A stretch of DNA of 64,000 nt from NCBI GenBank assembly GCA_964019155.1, contig OZ025240.1, positions 78,235,181 through 78,299,180 of the forward strand. Direction: 5' to 3'. The stretch comes from Osedax fenrisi (lineage: Eukaryota > Annelida > Polychaeta > Sabellida > Siboglinidae). Both the position numbers and the translations under genes were made by a program. Below, one piece after another: positions 23,697-37,771 of the stretch. Numbering within the stretch: the first letter of the stretch is position 1; every line of letters begins with the position of its first letter. The notes beneath the pieces are model-generated. The model was not told the DNA's origin. It did not search any database and saw nothing but the letters and a program-made list of their open reading frames with translations.

Positions 23697-23742
<46 letters not shown>

Positions 23743-23924
23743 TGTTATAATTATACACATCGCACTTACGTGGCTCTAAATGCACTGTATTGTGACGTAA
23801 CATCGGTGACGTCGTAAACGAGATGCGAGTGCAATGTTGTGTAATAATGATGTCATAATGTTCACGCTAATCACATTAGGTTTTGTAATCACGCAACATA
23901 TTATCAATATTATAAAGCGTATAT
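23052..23924. other. Spacer with compound TA/TG microsatellite
   Basis: A (TA)n array at about 23377-23438 runs into (TG)n with TATG interruptions to 23476. Another (TA)n lies at 23698-23738. A CpG-containing patch sits at 23760-23840 without a gene. Confidence 0.7.
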
Positions 23925-24301
23925 GTAATATATAATATTAATTCCACCAAAAAAGCTAAATCTACATTTTTTATTATTTGGATACTTAAATTGTATTATT
24001 AATTAAAAAATAATAAAAATAAATAAATTATTAAATTGAAATTTCTCTGATTGATTCTTCAATAATATATAGTTTATCTAGTGGTATATAGAGTGTCCAT
24101 ACTATAACACAGGATGTCCGTATTCGGACATGGCTACCGAATACGGACAACCCCGTTATCTATGGAATTAATAGATTAAATATAATTTTATAATCACAAT
24201 AATATCTATAATCATATAATATGTATATATTGTAATTTTTGAAAAAAAAAGAATGAGTCACAAAATGTTAAGACCATTTATTGTTAACGTACTTTCCCCT
24301 A
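23925..24301 (-). mobile_element. Family B element, half copy
   Basis: The central word cluster (GATGTCCGTATTCGGACATG, then TACCGAATACGGACA) is at 24110-24150, and the terminal ACTTTCCCC with TA ends at 24301. Similar along its length to the left half of 51040-51951, in reverse orientation. The other half is missing. Confidence 0.8.
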
Positions 24302-25673
24302 TACAACACATATTAGAAATATTGTAATATATTTGATAAATAGTCGTATATCTATAAAGTCAACAATATCGTAATCTAATAACACATACACACGACGTTA
24401 CACGTATGTATACATACATGAATAAGCATACCTCTAATATTAACACACACACACACACACACACACGTATACAGTGAGATATTGCTAGCGTATGACCAGC
24501 GGTTCGGACACTGTCTCTGCGGACACACAGAGAGAGAGAGAAACAATAATTACAGGCGGCTTGATACAACCGTCACACACACACAATGTAGGCGGTAATC
24601 AATGGACGGATTTATTACCGCATCGATAATGAATACGGGTCTGCCGTACACTGTACACAGCTACAGCGCACACACATACACGTAATGCTATGTGTACGCG
24701 TCGGACTGTGGGCGCACACACACACGACATTATCTATACCCCAGTCTGTGTGCGCATCTCGTCGTATTAATTTATAATAGGTCACGTGTAGTCGATGACA
24801 AGCTAGATATGATATCACTCATACGTAGTAGTATACTACTATAATATACTACTATAGTATACTACTATAGTATAATACTATAGTATACTATTTTAGTATA
24901 TGCATACATATATGCATACATACATGTATACATGTATATTATAGGTGTACTATTTTACTATAGTAGTATACTGTTATCTGCGTTCTATATATAGCCCATA
25001 TCAATACTCGTTGTTACGAGCTTACTCACTAATTAGTTACCTACTTAGTCAACAGCAGGGTGTCACGTGTTCGATACTATAGTATCATAATTACGTACAA
25101 TAGTATACTATAGTAGCATAAGTAGGCTTATGCTATAGGCTTAAAGGACGGTTGTTGGGAATTGTGAAATACACCATGAGAGTATTATCCTAGGTAAATC
25201 CTTATAAGTTATCTATAGATATCTAGATATAGCGTAGGTCCGCTATGTTAAATATTGTACTATATAATAATCCTAGGGCAATCCTTATTTTATCAAATTG
25301 TCTACATTAAACTGGTTTATAGATCCGGTTTATAGCCTTGTGTTTGGAAATTGGACATCATGAGACTAAATATTTATAAACTTAATAAATAAAAACAATT
25401 AGTCATTTTTGTAATCGGAGCAATATTTGTCTATGTACTACAGTTCGCAGATATATTATACTGGTGATATATGAACATTAACATTGGTAGATAGGAGACA
25501 TATTTATATAAATTGTGTTGGTATATATTCACAAATATACTTAATAATGTACATGATAATGTCCTAATAATAGGACTACAATTGTAGTCCTCCATTCCTC
25601 CAGTGATACATACAAATATATGATGATTAAATCACTATGCTTATATATGTAATGATTCTATAATACTTATAAG

Positions 25674-25730
<57 letters not shown>

Positions 25731-26099
25731 CATATTTATTATATATAAAATACATACAGCAATATTCTAAAATAAGAACGCTCAATATCCCTATATAGAG
25801 GTGTATACATTGCTACATAATATACATACAGTGTATGCGTATACGTTGAACGTTTTCAAGATTCATCATATGAAACTATCATGCAACTAGTAAAAAGATA
25901 TAAAAATAATATTATAATAATTTATAGTATATTTATTATCAATACTATACATTATAATTTACATGGAAATTCAAATAAATATTAAAATAACCAAGCACAC
26001 TATTTCGTATAAAGTACACCGTTAAAATATACCTATTATCAGATTTATGTATACTATTTTATTTATATATATATATATATATTGAACGTATTCGTTCGT
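24302..26099. other. Spacer with CA repeats and TA repeats
   Basis: A (CA)n run lies at 24444-24467 and CA-rich, CpG-containing DNA at 24470-24800. ACTATAGTATACT-type inverted words lie at 24826-24895. CACGTG occurs at 24784 and 25065. A long (TA)n covers 25676-25727. The two minus-strand ORFs at 24360-24818 are rich in Cys/Val from the CA repeat and are not believed to be genes. Confidence 0.6.
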
Positions 26100-26335
26100 T
26101 AGACTTATCATCTCAGTGACCGGTTGTAGTACCACGTGACACAATGTATTGACGCGCATGCGCCGAATTAACCGCGTGACTCCCCTAGCGAGGATAAAGT
26201 GCACGCTACACCACCACGTGGGGGACGATATTCTCTCGCATCACCTATATATCGGTCGTCGTCAGTAGCCACGGCGGCGGTGGGAAATAGGCGTCGATCT
26301 CGTCGGTAAACATCCTCCCGTTTAATAACAGGAAG
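26100..26335 (+). promoter_or_regulatory. Promoter-like island, possible first exon with donor site
   Basis: Contains CACGTG at 26134 and 26216, GCGCATGCGC at 26153-26162 (NRF1 consensus), a TATA-like CTATATATCGG near 26245, and then a GTCGTCGTCAGTAGCCACGG stretch ending in CTCGTCGGTAAAC (about 26296-26308), which would serve as a 5' splice donor. The nearest plus-strand coding sequence downstream is only transposon, so a host exon here is a guess. Confidence 0.3.
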
Positions 26336-26495
26336 TTAAAGGATAGCCAGGAAATTATATTTATAATTCGATAGGGCATAGGCTTATAAGCCGACGACTT
26401 ATGGTTTATAACATTTATAACTATAGTTATTATACGTATACGATTAATTCTATAGGTTTATAACTTCTATATATATATTCTTATAGAAATATACG

Positions 26496-27544
26496 TAGGG
26501 GAAGGAATGGTAATTTGGCCGACTCTTATATCTCAGAAACTATTAATTATATCAACAACAAAATTTATAAAATGTATAGTATTTCAAAATATCTTTAAGA
26601 ATAGTTGACATTTATTTTAATAAATAATTATTTATTATAATCAATAATTATTTGTATTTATTGATTTTATAAAAATGCAGAATTTCTACAAAATTAGTGT
26701 TTGTTAATCTGCTTGCCATTTCATAAATACATGTTGGATTGTGATATTTTGTAACCCAAATAAAAAATAATATGTTCTTATAATATGTTCTTAATAATAA
26801 TTCTATTTTATATATAAAATATATATATATATTCTTTATTTATATATCAATATTATACAAAGCAATTGCCGAAATAACAACGTACAACAACATTGACGTC
26901 GTACATAAACATTGGTAATTTTGCCGATGCAAGTCGGGTTATTTGGCCGATCATTAACAAATCAGATATCAGATATTACAATTATAGAATTAATATACAA
27001 ATTGATGACTAACCATATGTATGGTTAGTGTATGGTTTCATCATGTCTACACTATCTCACATCTAATATAACATATTCTTAGACATATTGTATTTGATAG
27101 TATACAATTATTAATAAAATATAATATAATACATAATACGAAGTTCAATAAATAAATAATATTATTATGCAATAATTTTGAAAATATAATCTAATGTACG
27201 GTGGTATTAAGTTCACGCCTAATTATTCATCATTTTATTCATGAAATTTAATTTTAATTTTGAGAACATATGAAATATATATGGTGTAATACCTATCGAG
27301 TAAAGTTGTACTATCGGCCAAATTACCCGACTTTGCTGTTTTTTATGCATATTTATATATCTTATGAATATCCATTTTATTCGCAAAATATACATATCTA
27401 TAAATAATTAAAAAATATATATCGTAAATTAATATAATAGTAGCTACAAAGATTATGATGGTTTATAAAAATATGCATATTTTAATTTAGAGCACTTCTA
27501 TTAACACACATAAAAAATCGGCCAAATTACCCTTTCTTCCCCTA
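26496..27544. mobile_element. Family D TA-flanked element
   Basis: Left end TA-GGGGAAGGAATGGTAATTTG, right end AAATTACCCTTTCTTCCCC-TA. The word GGTAATTTGGCCGA recurs at the left end, centrally as GGGTTATTTGGCCGA (about 26937-26951), inverted as TCGGCCAAATTACCCG (about 27315), and at the right end. CTTATATCTCAGAAAC next to the left word matches the same position in family B. No ORF is present. Confidence 0.8.
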
Positions 27545-29269
27545 TAGCATATATGCTATTTAATAAACTAAATATTACCTATTACCTAATTAATGTCCAA
27601 GAGGATATATATATATATATATAATTATATTACTATTTTACTATCAATTAGATTTCTGCTCTGTTGCTATAGAAATATAATTGTAAATTTATAAATTACT
27701 TTATGCGGTTTTTACCCATAATACATATATCAATAACTCTTCATTCAATACACTATTACGAATATAACGTTTATAACGTAATTCCCGTATCCATGGATAA
27801 TGCATAATGACATATAATCTGAATATTATATCAAGAAATAGAGTTAACTTCCGTTAAAATAATATTTGTGATTACATACCATTTGATACAATACTTCTGT
27901 TTTATTTTTTATTAATCAAAATCAAAAAAATAATAAAAAAAAGTAATCAATTGACGTTACAGATTTAACATTAATCATATAAAACGTTAATATGAAGTAC
28001 ATATCTGGCTGCACATATACCAAGCTTGATAGATATATAAGTTATATAATATATATAAGTTAATGATCGGAAGTGACTAGTCGAGGTATCAAGAATAGAA
28101 TAGGAATACAAGAATATGTTTTAAATGAAATAAAGTCTATGGTAGAGCAGTATAACCCCGTCTGATAATAATAACAATAAGGAAACTATAGTTTCTATCA
28201 AAAGATTCAATCACAAAGGACACTAGATACTAAATTATAGTTTATATGGTGAACATTGTATATAATATATATGTATATACTCTACTATAAAACATATTAT
28301 CGGTTTTAAGGCTTAAAAAAGTATTCAAAGAAGAAGTAAATGAATGATACATACATTCTTGTAAAGTAAAATATATATATAATGGAAGGAGCATTATAAT
28401 ATATGTATGAATGTGTGAACGAAGAAAGTTATGTTCATCGATATCTGTTTATAGATAGATCACCTATGTATGATATTCCTATAGTATGGTATATAGGAAC
28501 AACTAGTCACGTGGTTAATACTTAAATCTGTTAACTTTTTAAAATATGTTTAATGAATTAAATTATAATCAATTAAATACTGATTATTCTTTATTTGTAT
28601 ACGTATTATAATAATAGTATATATCAAAAAATAGTCATATAAATATTACTACATATATATATATATAATGTTGTATATCAACATATATCAGATAAAATAT
28701 ATCTGTGATATATATATATATATATATATTCTAATTGAATACACAAATAAATACGCCCATAACACTATGCGGGAAATTTATTAAGAATATTTATAAACGC
28801 AAGTCACGATTCTCACGTTTACTATTCGCACTCACACACACACACTCACACACACACTCACACACACTCACTCACATACACATATATTCGTATCGCACGC
28901 GCACAGTGTGAGCCGCACACCCACACACCCATATATAGTATACACATTTGCACACATGCACACATGCACACCCACACCCCTTCACACAATATACACACAC
29001 ACACATACACACATACACTTGCGCGCATACATGCCAATATAATTCAATACGAATTCAATATCTATAGTATTATAATACTACTCCAGAGTATATTGACAAA
29101 CTTATAAGATTAACACATTTTAAAACATGTATATATATATTGATAATATCACACATTACTAACTAAAAAGAAACCTACATATGTTCTACATCTCACATAT
29201 ACCGACATTATCATTACATGTATAAAACACGCCAATTTCCCTCAAATATTAAATCACTCAATAATTACT
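27545..29269. other. AT-rich spacer with CA-rich tract
   Basis: A CA-rich tract covers 28826-29020 (CACACA, CACACT and CACGC words). (TA)n runs lie at 27606-27622 and 28710-28730. No gene was found. Confidence 0.55.
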
Positions 29270-30425
29270 CCAATATGAAAAAAAATACTACTCTAAAAAC
29301 GATCACTGGAAAAATCTTGAAAACTATAGACCAATATCAAATTTATCTTTTTTATCTAAACTAATATACAAAATAATCGCAAAAAATCCTAACCAACATT
29401 ACATGAATAATATATTACATAATTCAAGACAAAGTATATATAAACCAAATCACAATATTGAGAATGTATTACTTGACCTAACACAACATATATATGCCAA
29501 AATCCAAAATAATCTTACGTTATACTTATACTACTTGACCTCTCAGCTGAATTTGACCACACCATGCATCATAAAACACTTTACTCTTAACTACAATACA
29601 TCGGGCTACACCCATAGATATATATCTATAGAGTGGGGTATGTCACTCTAATGTCTAGGGCTACACCACGTGACAATAACAACACTGACTATACGATCAC
29701 GTGATCTAAAGAACGTTAACTATAATAAAAGATGAACCGCGTGTAACCTATAACTGAATGACATATGAGTTCCCCGAGGTAGTGTGGGTATTGGGTCTTC
29801 TAGGTTTCAATATATACACATCCGGCATTAACTCAATATAGGTTACTATAGGTTAATACTCCTAACTCAATATACACTATGCCGATGATATCCAATTATA
29901 TACATCAACTATTTTAATTTTAAATGATCTCCCGAAAAACATAAATAAAATAAATAAATTAACTACATAACTAGAAATATATGTCAACAACTACTTAGTT
30001 GTAAGTACTTAATATTTAGTAAGCTGAATGTATTATTTTCCATAACAAACGAATAACGCCACCTACCTTAACTCATATACGTATATAAAATACTGAAATA
30101 GAAATAAAACTGATATAACAACTATAGTTATATATAGGTGTGAAATTAGATAAAAACTTAACATTAAATAATCAAATGTTATCAACAATAAAAAATGTAA
30201 CAATAATTGATATCAATTAAAACAAATACCGCACCTTCTGAAGCGAACATCTCTCTAATAATAACATCCGCTTATATAATATCGATATTTGATTACTGTA
30301 ACACACTACTTATTTGATACTATAGAAAAAAGACTTAATAACATTATAAACCAAACCTACAGACGTATTATTAATCTTCCAAAACGAACACATACTACAT
30401 ATGTATACCTATAGGTGTATACCTA
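29270..30425 (+). pseudogene. L2/CR1-like LINE reverse transcriptase, 5' part
   Basis: Frames read ENYRPISNLSFLSKLIYKII (29315-29380, the standard RT entry motif), then NILHNSRQSIYKPNHNIENV (29406-29465) and LLGFNIYTHPAL (about 29795-29830). The catalytic YADDIQLYT follows at 29880-29906, then FDYCNTLLI near 30288 and RRIINLPKRTHTTYVYL near 30363-30415. Order and spacing fit an L2/CR1-clade LINE. Stops and frameshifts abound. The element is interrupted at 30426 by a family B element and resumes near 31309. Confidence 0.8.
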
Positions 30426-31308
30426 TAGGTGAAAGTAACCTAATACGGATACTTTAACAATAAATGGTCCTAACATTTTATGACTCAATATTTTTATTAC
30501 AAAATTACAATATCTTAATATTATATGATTATAGATATTATTGTGATTTTAATATTTTAGTTAATCATTTTATTCCCTAGATAACGTCCGTATTCGGTAC
30601 CAATGTCCGAATACGGACACACTGTATTATAATACTGACACCCTATATACCACTAGATAAACTATATATTATTGATGAATCAATCAGAAAAATTACATTT
30701 ACATTATTTATAATTAATTTTATGAATAATTTATTCTAATTTAATTAGTTGATAATTTATTTATTTTTATTATTTTTTTAATTAATAATTCAATGTGAGT
30801 ATTTAAATAATAAACATTTTAGATTTAACTTTATTGGTGATATTAATATTATAACGCACGCGATTTTTATGAAAATCAGAATAGTTCATATGCTGCGCGC
30901 TGATTGGTTATAGGGTGACCGTATTAAGAAATTTAGAGTGTCCGTATTAGGGACTTATATGACCTCTAGATATATGCTTATAACTTAATTAGTATTTCAT
31001 AATAAATAGAGCAATTATATAAATAATATTTAGAATGCTTTAGTTTTTAATAATATATGGTTATGTTTTATCGATACATTTGTATATTCTTGAGAAGGTA
31101 TTAAGTTGAAATTTATTTTCGTAAATTTAAAAACGTAATAAAAAAATCACTTTATTGGATATTAGCAATCTTTTGAATAATTAAAAAATAAAAAATACTT
31201 TTGTAGACTATTTATATAATTATGAATATTTTATTCATTAAACATTTTTTTGTAGGATTTATGGTTTCTGAGATACCGAGAGTGTCCGTATTCGGTTAAT
31301 TTCCCCTA
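30426..31308 (+). mobile_element. Family B TA-flanked element inserted in a LINE
   Basis: Left end TA-GGTGAAAGTAACC, right end GGTTAATTTCCCC-TA. Words of the GTGTCCGTATTCGG type lie at the left end, in a central inverted cluster (30588-30620), beside CGCTGATTGGTTA (30898-30910) and at the right end (31279-31296). The shared block AACGCACGCGAT is at 30853. No ORF is present. Confidence 0.88.
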
Positions 31309-31560
31309 CATATACCTATAGGTATTCATATAATAGGTATACAGAAAAAACTAAACTGGTTTAATTTAAACACATCAATTTAAAAAACTATAAATATTAT
31401 ACATACTAAAATACATAAACTTCCTATATGCATAACAAAGAATCGATTTAATTTAAAATATAAATAACTTGAAGTCCTCAAATAATATAATTTAAAACAC
31501 AATCAATCAACTAATCACCCATCTCATTGAAATAAACTCACCAATACCATAAATAACGCA
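31309..31560 (+). pseudogene. L2/CR1-like LINE, continuation after the family B insert
   Basis: A frame reading KKLNWFNLNTSI (about 31345-31380) corresponds to the LxWLPV-type motif that normally follows the region cut at 30425. Weak similarity and many stops. Confidence 0.4.
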
Positions 31561-31824
31561 AAATTATAAACATAGTATACATATAAATATATACACGCAC
31601 ACTGTGCACAGTGCACAGTGTGCGTCGCACACACACATACACACATTTATAAATATATATTAGATTATTTATAATAATGGAAAAGTTAATTATATATATT
31701 ATATATAATGTAATAGTATTATAAATTATCTTACTATTTTGTGAATTATTTGTAATCTATAATATATATATATATATTTACAATACTATTCATAATTCAT
31801 TTTAATTTAATCTAATTAAAAAAC

Positions 31825-31866
<42 letters not shown>

Positions 31867-33024
31867 TAATATTATTATATCAAAATAGTTATGATTTTAA
31901 CACATATTTATTTTGTATTTAATTATAAGTTTCCTAGGAAACAGCTGTATATATAGGTTATATTAATAAGGGTTGTTTCTATATATCGTCATCTATATAT
32001 TACTGATTATATATATAATTTATATTCAAATCTATTAGAAATTAAAATTTACAACTTTTGAAAATAATTAACGATATTTTTGATAAGTATTATTACAAAA
32101 TTAAATATTGTATTTAATTTATTTGAGTAAACTTCGACAATATCTAACAATGAATTCACACTTGTATTTTATGAATATATCATTTTTGCATTTTATGAAT
32201 ATTTTATTACAAATACAATTATTTATACATTTATTAATACATATTTACCGATATAAACTGTGGTAGGTATACCACATCTATAGATCTATATATAGATGGT
32301 ATACTAGTATACTGTATACTATAACCGGCCCTTCCCGATATCACAATCAGTAATGGTTTAAATACAAATGATCCTATATGTATAACTAATACAAATTAAA
32401 ATAACAATTATATTTTTTAATAATAAAAATGAAAATGAATTATATAACAGGTAATACTTTAGTTATGGTGGAACACGTTGTGACTTATTGCAATAGTTAA
32501 GATTTATAGATAATAGTCTTTGATATCATATTTTATAGATAATAGTCTTTGATATCATATTTTATATTTTATTATTAATAAATAATTTAAAGTGTATTAT
32601 AAAGTGTATTAGTGTATAAGTGTATTAATTTATCGCTCCTTTATGATACGTGTATTAATTATTTAAATGAAATACGTTTACTTGTATCAATTTATTTATT
32701 TATAATGTATAGATTCATACATATATATATACTCATCGGAAAAATAGTTAACTCAATAATACAATATATATTATGATATCATGATAATAATAGTAATTAA
32801 TATCGAATATGAAATTATATATTATTATTATTAATGTAAACCTAAATAAACTACATATATGTAAGTAATTTATATGTGATTTATAAATCTTAAATTGTTC
32901 ATAATAACTACATGTACTCGTTGGTATACCCGAATATTCGGTTATAATAACCGAATACTATTATATATAATACTTGTTTTGTTCTTACGGATTATTTCTT
33001 ACGATTACAGTTTATTATATACAT
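31561..33024. other. AT-rich spacer
   Basis: A perfect short palindrome (14-bp arms, CGCACACTGTGCAC and its complement around one A) sits at 31596-31624. (TA)n lies at 31833-31861, and a direct repeat of ATAGTCTTTGATATCATATT at about 32512-32565. No gene is seen. Confidence 0.6.
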
Positions 33025-33473
33025 ATATGTATACTGATCAGTATATTGATTAATAAATACATATTAAATAATAATATACACTATTTTAATGTAATTACTA
33101 TAAATTTAAATTTAAATTTTATATTACTATTAAAACATAAATTCAATAAAAAATAAATTGCGTGCATGTTATACTTAATTATATTTATGTATTCTACTAT
33201 TTTTATTGGATATTATAATACTACAATTATTTATACCGCGATTATTTTAGGGGGTCGGTAATAGGAGAAGGGGGTCGGTATTAGGCACATGTATCCGATT
33301 ACCGACCCCCATGTTTATTCTTGTAAATATAATTATATCAAAAATATAAAATACCTACATTATTCATTGCCATAATATTACCCTAATTACAAAATTTCAA
33401 ATAAATATATTTAATATTGAATAAGTTATTACACATAATCATGTAGGGGTCGGTAATAGGAGACTTTCCCCTA
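33025..33473 (-). mobile_element. Family A element, truncated
   Basis: Reverse complement of about 41083-41515. The central word cluster (GGGGGTCGGTAATAGG, GGGGGTCGGTATTAGG, then inverted ATTACCGACCCCC) is at 33250-33308, and the right end GGGGTCGGTAATAGGAGACTTTCCCC-TA is at 33446-33473. The small ORF at 32974-33156 lies partly in it and is not a gene. Confidence 0.85.
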
Positions 33474-34170
33474 CAGCTAATATGTCTGGTCAATATAATG
33501 GTGTAAAGACTATAATAATGAATACACAACAATTAGCTTTTTATACACAATGCGGAGCTCATCGCAAAAACTTAATAACATAATCATTGGATAATAATAT
33601 AAATATATGAAAAGCCTTGAGAGTGGTTCATGATTTGGTATTATTATATATAGTGAACGCATTAACATAGAATAAATAGAATACTACCTATAGGTCATTT
33701 CTATATACTATGTATTTATATATATATCCATATTATATTGATTACATTATTAATTGAACCGGTATTAAAATATATTAAATATTTATAATATATAGTACTG
33801 TTTGATTAATAGGTATACATGTGTGTGTATGTTCTATTTATAGATCTATAGATTATTATTCAAATCAAAGAAATAATGTTGAATCGTAGAATTTTACTTC
33901 GCTATATGTGTTAATACATATATGTAAGTATGTATGGTATACATTGTATACAATATGACATATATGTACAATAGCCTTCTATATTAACCTAGATATATAC
34001 ACAAAATCTGATATGTATTATATATATATAGCACATATGGGAGCGGTTTCAAATAACCGTTATACATATTTACATTTGATAAGTGACATTGCATGTCATG
34101 CATATATATATAATATTTGTTATATAATATACATCATTTTTGAGTACAACTGTAAGATGTTATGTAAATG

Positions 34171-34201
<31 letters not shown>

Positions 34202-34340
34202 TGACTTTAAATACAACTATAGTTAGATATATCTATAATTAGAAATAAGTAATATAATAATCTATTATTAGATTATGATCTATAGTATCGTATGACATCA
34301 ATAATTAGTAATGCAATAGTAAATCATTAATAACCTACAC
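33474..34340. other. AT-rich spacer
   Basis: No gene is seen. TA runs lie at 33715-33730 and 34170-34197. Confidence 0.5.
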
Positions 34341-34348
34341 GTATACGA

Positions 34349-36067
34349 AGTGGCGCAGGAACAGGGGGGTCGTGGGTTTCCGGACCCCCCATTTATAAAT
34401 AAATGGGGTCCGGATATCTTTGGACCTCTCGACGGGGGGCCACCATTGTTAAATATTTTAACTGATAATACTAAGAAAATACATATAATATCACGGTAAA
34501 TTCAAAATGAGATTATTGAGTTATTACATATGCAGTCTTAAGAAAAATATTCTAAACAAAAATGATTCCCAAGAAAAACTATCTAAAGCTAAACAACTTC
34601 TACACGAATAATACGACACCATTAACGCTTAACTTCTAAACTCCAATATCAAACGTATTGAATAATCCAATGAACAAAGTAGACATGCGGAAGTTTATTA
34701 ACAAAATGAATATATGAAGAAACCCAAAATGTGGCAAAATCTAGGTCATTAATAAGGAGGATCGTGTAAGCAAATAGCACGAATACTTTAAGAAACTGCT
34801 AGGTGAGGGACATGAACATGAACATGAAACAAATTCCATACAAATCAAGACTATCATTGAAAGTACTCTCGCTATACAAACTGAACCTTTCACGAACGAA
34901 GAATATATCAAGGTAAATGCAAATCTAATATACGGTAAAGCTCCCTGCAGGGCCCGATGGAATCGCTCCAGAAATCCTAAAATACGGCAACATTGATGAC
35001 ATCATGATCGAGTTAACTAAGAAGATACTCATACGACATGAAATACCATCTATATGGCTAACATGCAACATTGTTCCATTTCCAAATCCGGTAATCTTGA
35101 AGAAGCAGGGATTCCTGCTTCGAAGTTCGAACTACAACACTACTAACAGCTAAAATGACGAAAAAATGAAGCGTATTTTCTCTTTGGGATCAAACTGGAT
35201 TACACCATGCGACAAGCCATTGAAGGACGATAAATAGAATTCGGACTTCAAATAATACAATGTAGTACAAAGTATCACAAGAAGTCGAACAAGCTCAGCG
35301 ACTACTAACATCCATTGAAACAGAAGTCACTAACATGCGTCTTTAACTGAACTCAAAGAAAACCGAAGTCAAGACGTTCAATCACACAATCCCGGTCAAC
35401 GTTAGAATAGAAAACGGTAGCACGCTGATTAGTAATGTTACACATTTTAAATATACGGGGTCATTGATGGTAGCTCACAAAAGGATTTTGAAATTCGCAA
35501 AGCTTTATCATGGTCAGCAATACAAGATGAAATCAATCTGTAACTCCAAAATGGAAAACAGTCTGAAAATAAGAAATTTCAAAGCTACAATCGAACCTAT
35601 ATTATTATATGGTAGCGAATTCTGGACAATCGACTACACAATGCGTAAGAAATTCGATGTTGTTATACCAGGTTACTTAGAATGGACACACATATATCAT
35701 GGAAAAATAATGTCACTAATACACAAATGTAGGTACAGGGGTATATATGCCAAAGATATCTGAGGTAATATAACAAATAATATTGCGACTAGCAGGGTAC
35801 TATAACGAACTAGCGCTTAACGTAATTGTATGGAAGCCACATAATGGCATACGAAATAGAGGGAGATAACCCAATACATTCATATATATCTTACAAAACG
35901 ACTGCGACTGTGAAGAAGACGAATTAAGAACTCTGGTGATGGACAGAGAAGGATGGAAAGCAATTTCAAGATCTGTTCGAGTGAGAATTCGAATAAAATA
36001 AAGTAATTATAGTATATTATAAATTAGTGGGCCCCCCTTGTGAAATAAACCTTCCTGCGCCCCTACT
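34349..36067 (+). mobile_element. hAT-like ends enclosing an RTE-type LINE
   Basis: The left end is AGTGGCGCAGGAACAGGGGG and the right end, inverted, is TAGGGGCGCAGGAAGG. Both carry G-run phrases inside (GGACCCCCC near 34382, GGGCCCCCC near 36028). Flanks TATACG on both sides suggest a target duplication of 6-8 bp. The LINE between them probably inserted into a small hAT-like element. Confidence 0.5.
34500..36002 (+). pseudogene. RTE-type LINE reverse transcriptase, decayed
   Basis: Segments in several frames follow the family order: AIQTEPFTNEEYIKV (34875-34920), GPDGIAPEILKYGNIDDIM (34950-35010), NIVPFPKSG (about 35070), TMRQAIEG (about 35205-35230), QEVEQAQRLLTSIETEV (about 35280-35330), then an unbroken 99-codon frame (35464-35763) with IEPILLYGSEFWTIDY. 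The C-terminal RGR and DREGWKAI motifs lie at about 35855 and 35945. The block between FPKSG and TMRQAIEG, including the catalytic YADD region, is mostly deleted. Not functional. Confidence 0.85.
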
Positions 36068-36075
36068 TATACGTA

Positions 36076-36650
36076 TGTTAATAGTATATAGTAAATAATG
36101 TTAACTGGATATAATATTACACTTAATACAGATGTATATAAGTTTACATTTATACATGACATGTTTATATATATATATATATATATATATTAGTATGACG
36201 TTATATTTTTTATATATTTATAATACATTTAAACTTTTTAATAATTAATAAATGGTTTGAAATTGTTATTATATTAGAGTAAAATAAATAAATAATCATA
36301 ATTTATATTATATTTCTAAAACATACACACTTTCATATAATGTGTAACAATACCATGCATGGCCACATAACAGTATTATATAATATGCAATGTTATATAA
36401 TGTTTATAAAAAAGCAATTACATTATCTAAATATTTATCTTCAATTTTATAAATGACCGAAATGTATTATTCAAATATACAATTAGATAACCCGTTTAAC
36501 GTGAACTCAATGCAATATTCGTATATCCCAACGATAGGTGGCGATAGTATATATCGAATTATATTACTAAAAGCCTAATATTGAATTGAAAATACGCTGT
36601 ATATAAAATCATTTTAAAAAAACATGTTTTATACACTATAGTGTATTATA

Positions 36651-36690
<40 letters not shown>

Positions 36691-36703
36691 TATATATACT
36701 ATA

Positions 36704-36758
<55 letters not shown>

Positions 36759-36897
36759 CAAGAAAATTATAATAATTACATATTCTACTTGTAATATTGT
36801 TAATATCGTTAATATTGCCTAATATATGTTATTATTTTATTAGTCCTATAGGGTTTATAAACCATAGTTGTAACGTGACCGTTAACACTTTAAATAA

Positions 36898-36952
<55 letters not shown>

Positions 36953-37167
36953 CATATATAAATATATATATATATATAAATATTTATACACATTCATACA
37001 TACATAAATAGTATTTATTATAAATCATATATTATAATTCTCTGTGAATCTCTACAACAGTCAACAAATATTTATTTTAATAATCTAATCAATCATATTG
37101 ACAATTTTAAACCATAAGATAAATATTTATTTAGTGAAAAATCTTCTATTAACATTATATAATATAG

Positions 37168-37198
<31 letters not shown>

Positions 37199-37771
37199 CG
37201 TATACTAGAAAATATCGTATTATTCGAGTATTTTAACGATATATATAATATTTTCTATAGAAATATATATATATAAATATAATCTAAATATATTTGTCTA
37301 AATATAGACAACAGCTCTACCCTTCACGGAATTTCCTGCAGGGTTATAGAGTGTCCACTATCTATAGTTATCTTATATTAACGATCATTATCGATACCCG
37401 TAATATACATACATATATATAGGTATTATTTACTTTAAATTCAATAATGATACTAATATTAATAATAATAGTATAATATTATACTATAGTATAATAATAT
37501 TAATAATAATAGTATAATATTATACTATTATTTAACAATAACACAAATACGATGACATAACTATCCCAGAGATCACTAATTCAAGCACACGTGACATGCA
37601 CACTACATATCACTCGGTACGTATTATATTGTAATATGTACAATTGTGACACTATAAGCAATGCGCATGTCTGTGATAGCGATATGTGTACGCAAAGCCG
37701 GTTCAGTGTGCACAGATATTAATAATTACTATATTATTATGTGAAAGAAATACTCCAAACATTTAATAGCT
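36076..37771. repeat. TA-microsatellite-rich spacer
   Basis: (TA)n arrays lie at about 36167-36191, 36655-36687, 36713-36755, 36905-36948 and 37172-37198. Duplicated AATAATAATAGTATAATATT lies near 37460-37525. CACGTGAC occurs at 37589. No gene is seen. Confidence 0.7.

Noticed and set aside
24360..24818. Two Cys-rich minus-strand ORFs, considered as small secreted peptides
   Set aside because: Cys and Val come from (CA)n repeats, with no signal peptide or stable Cys pattern.
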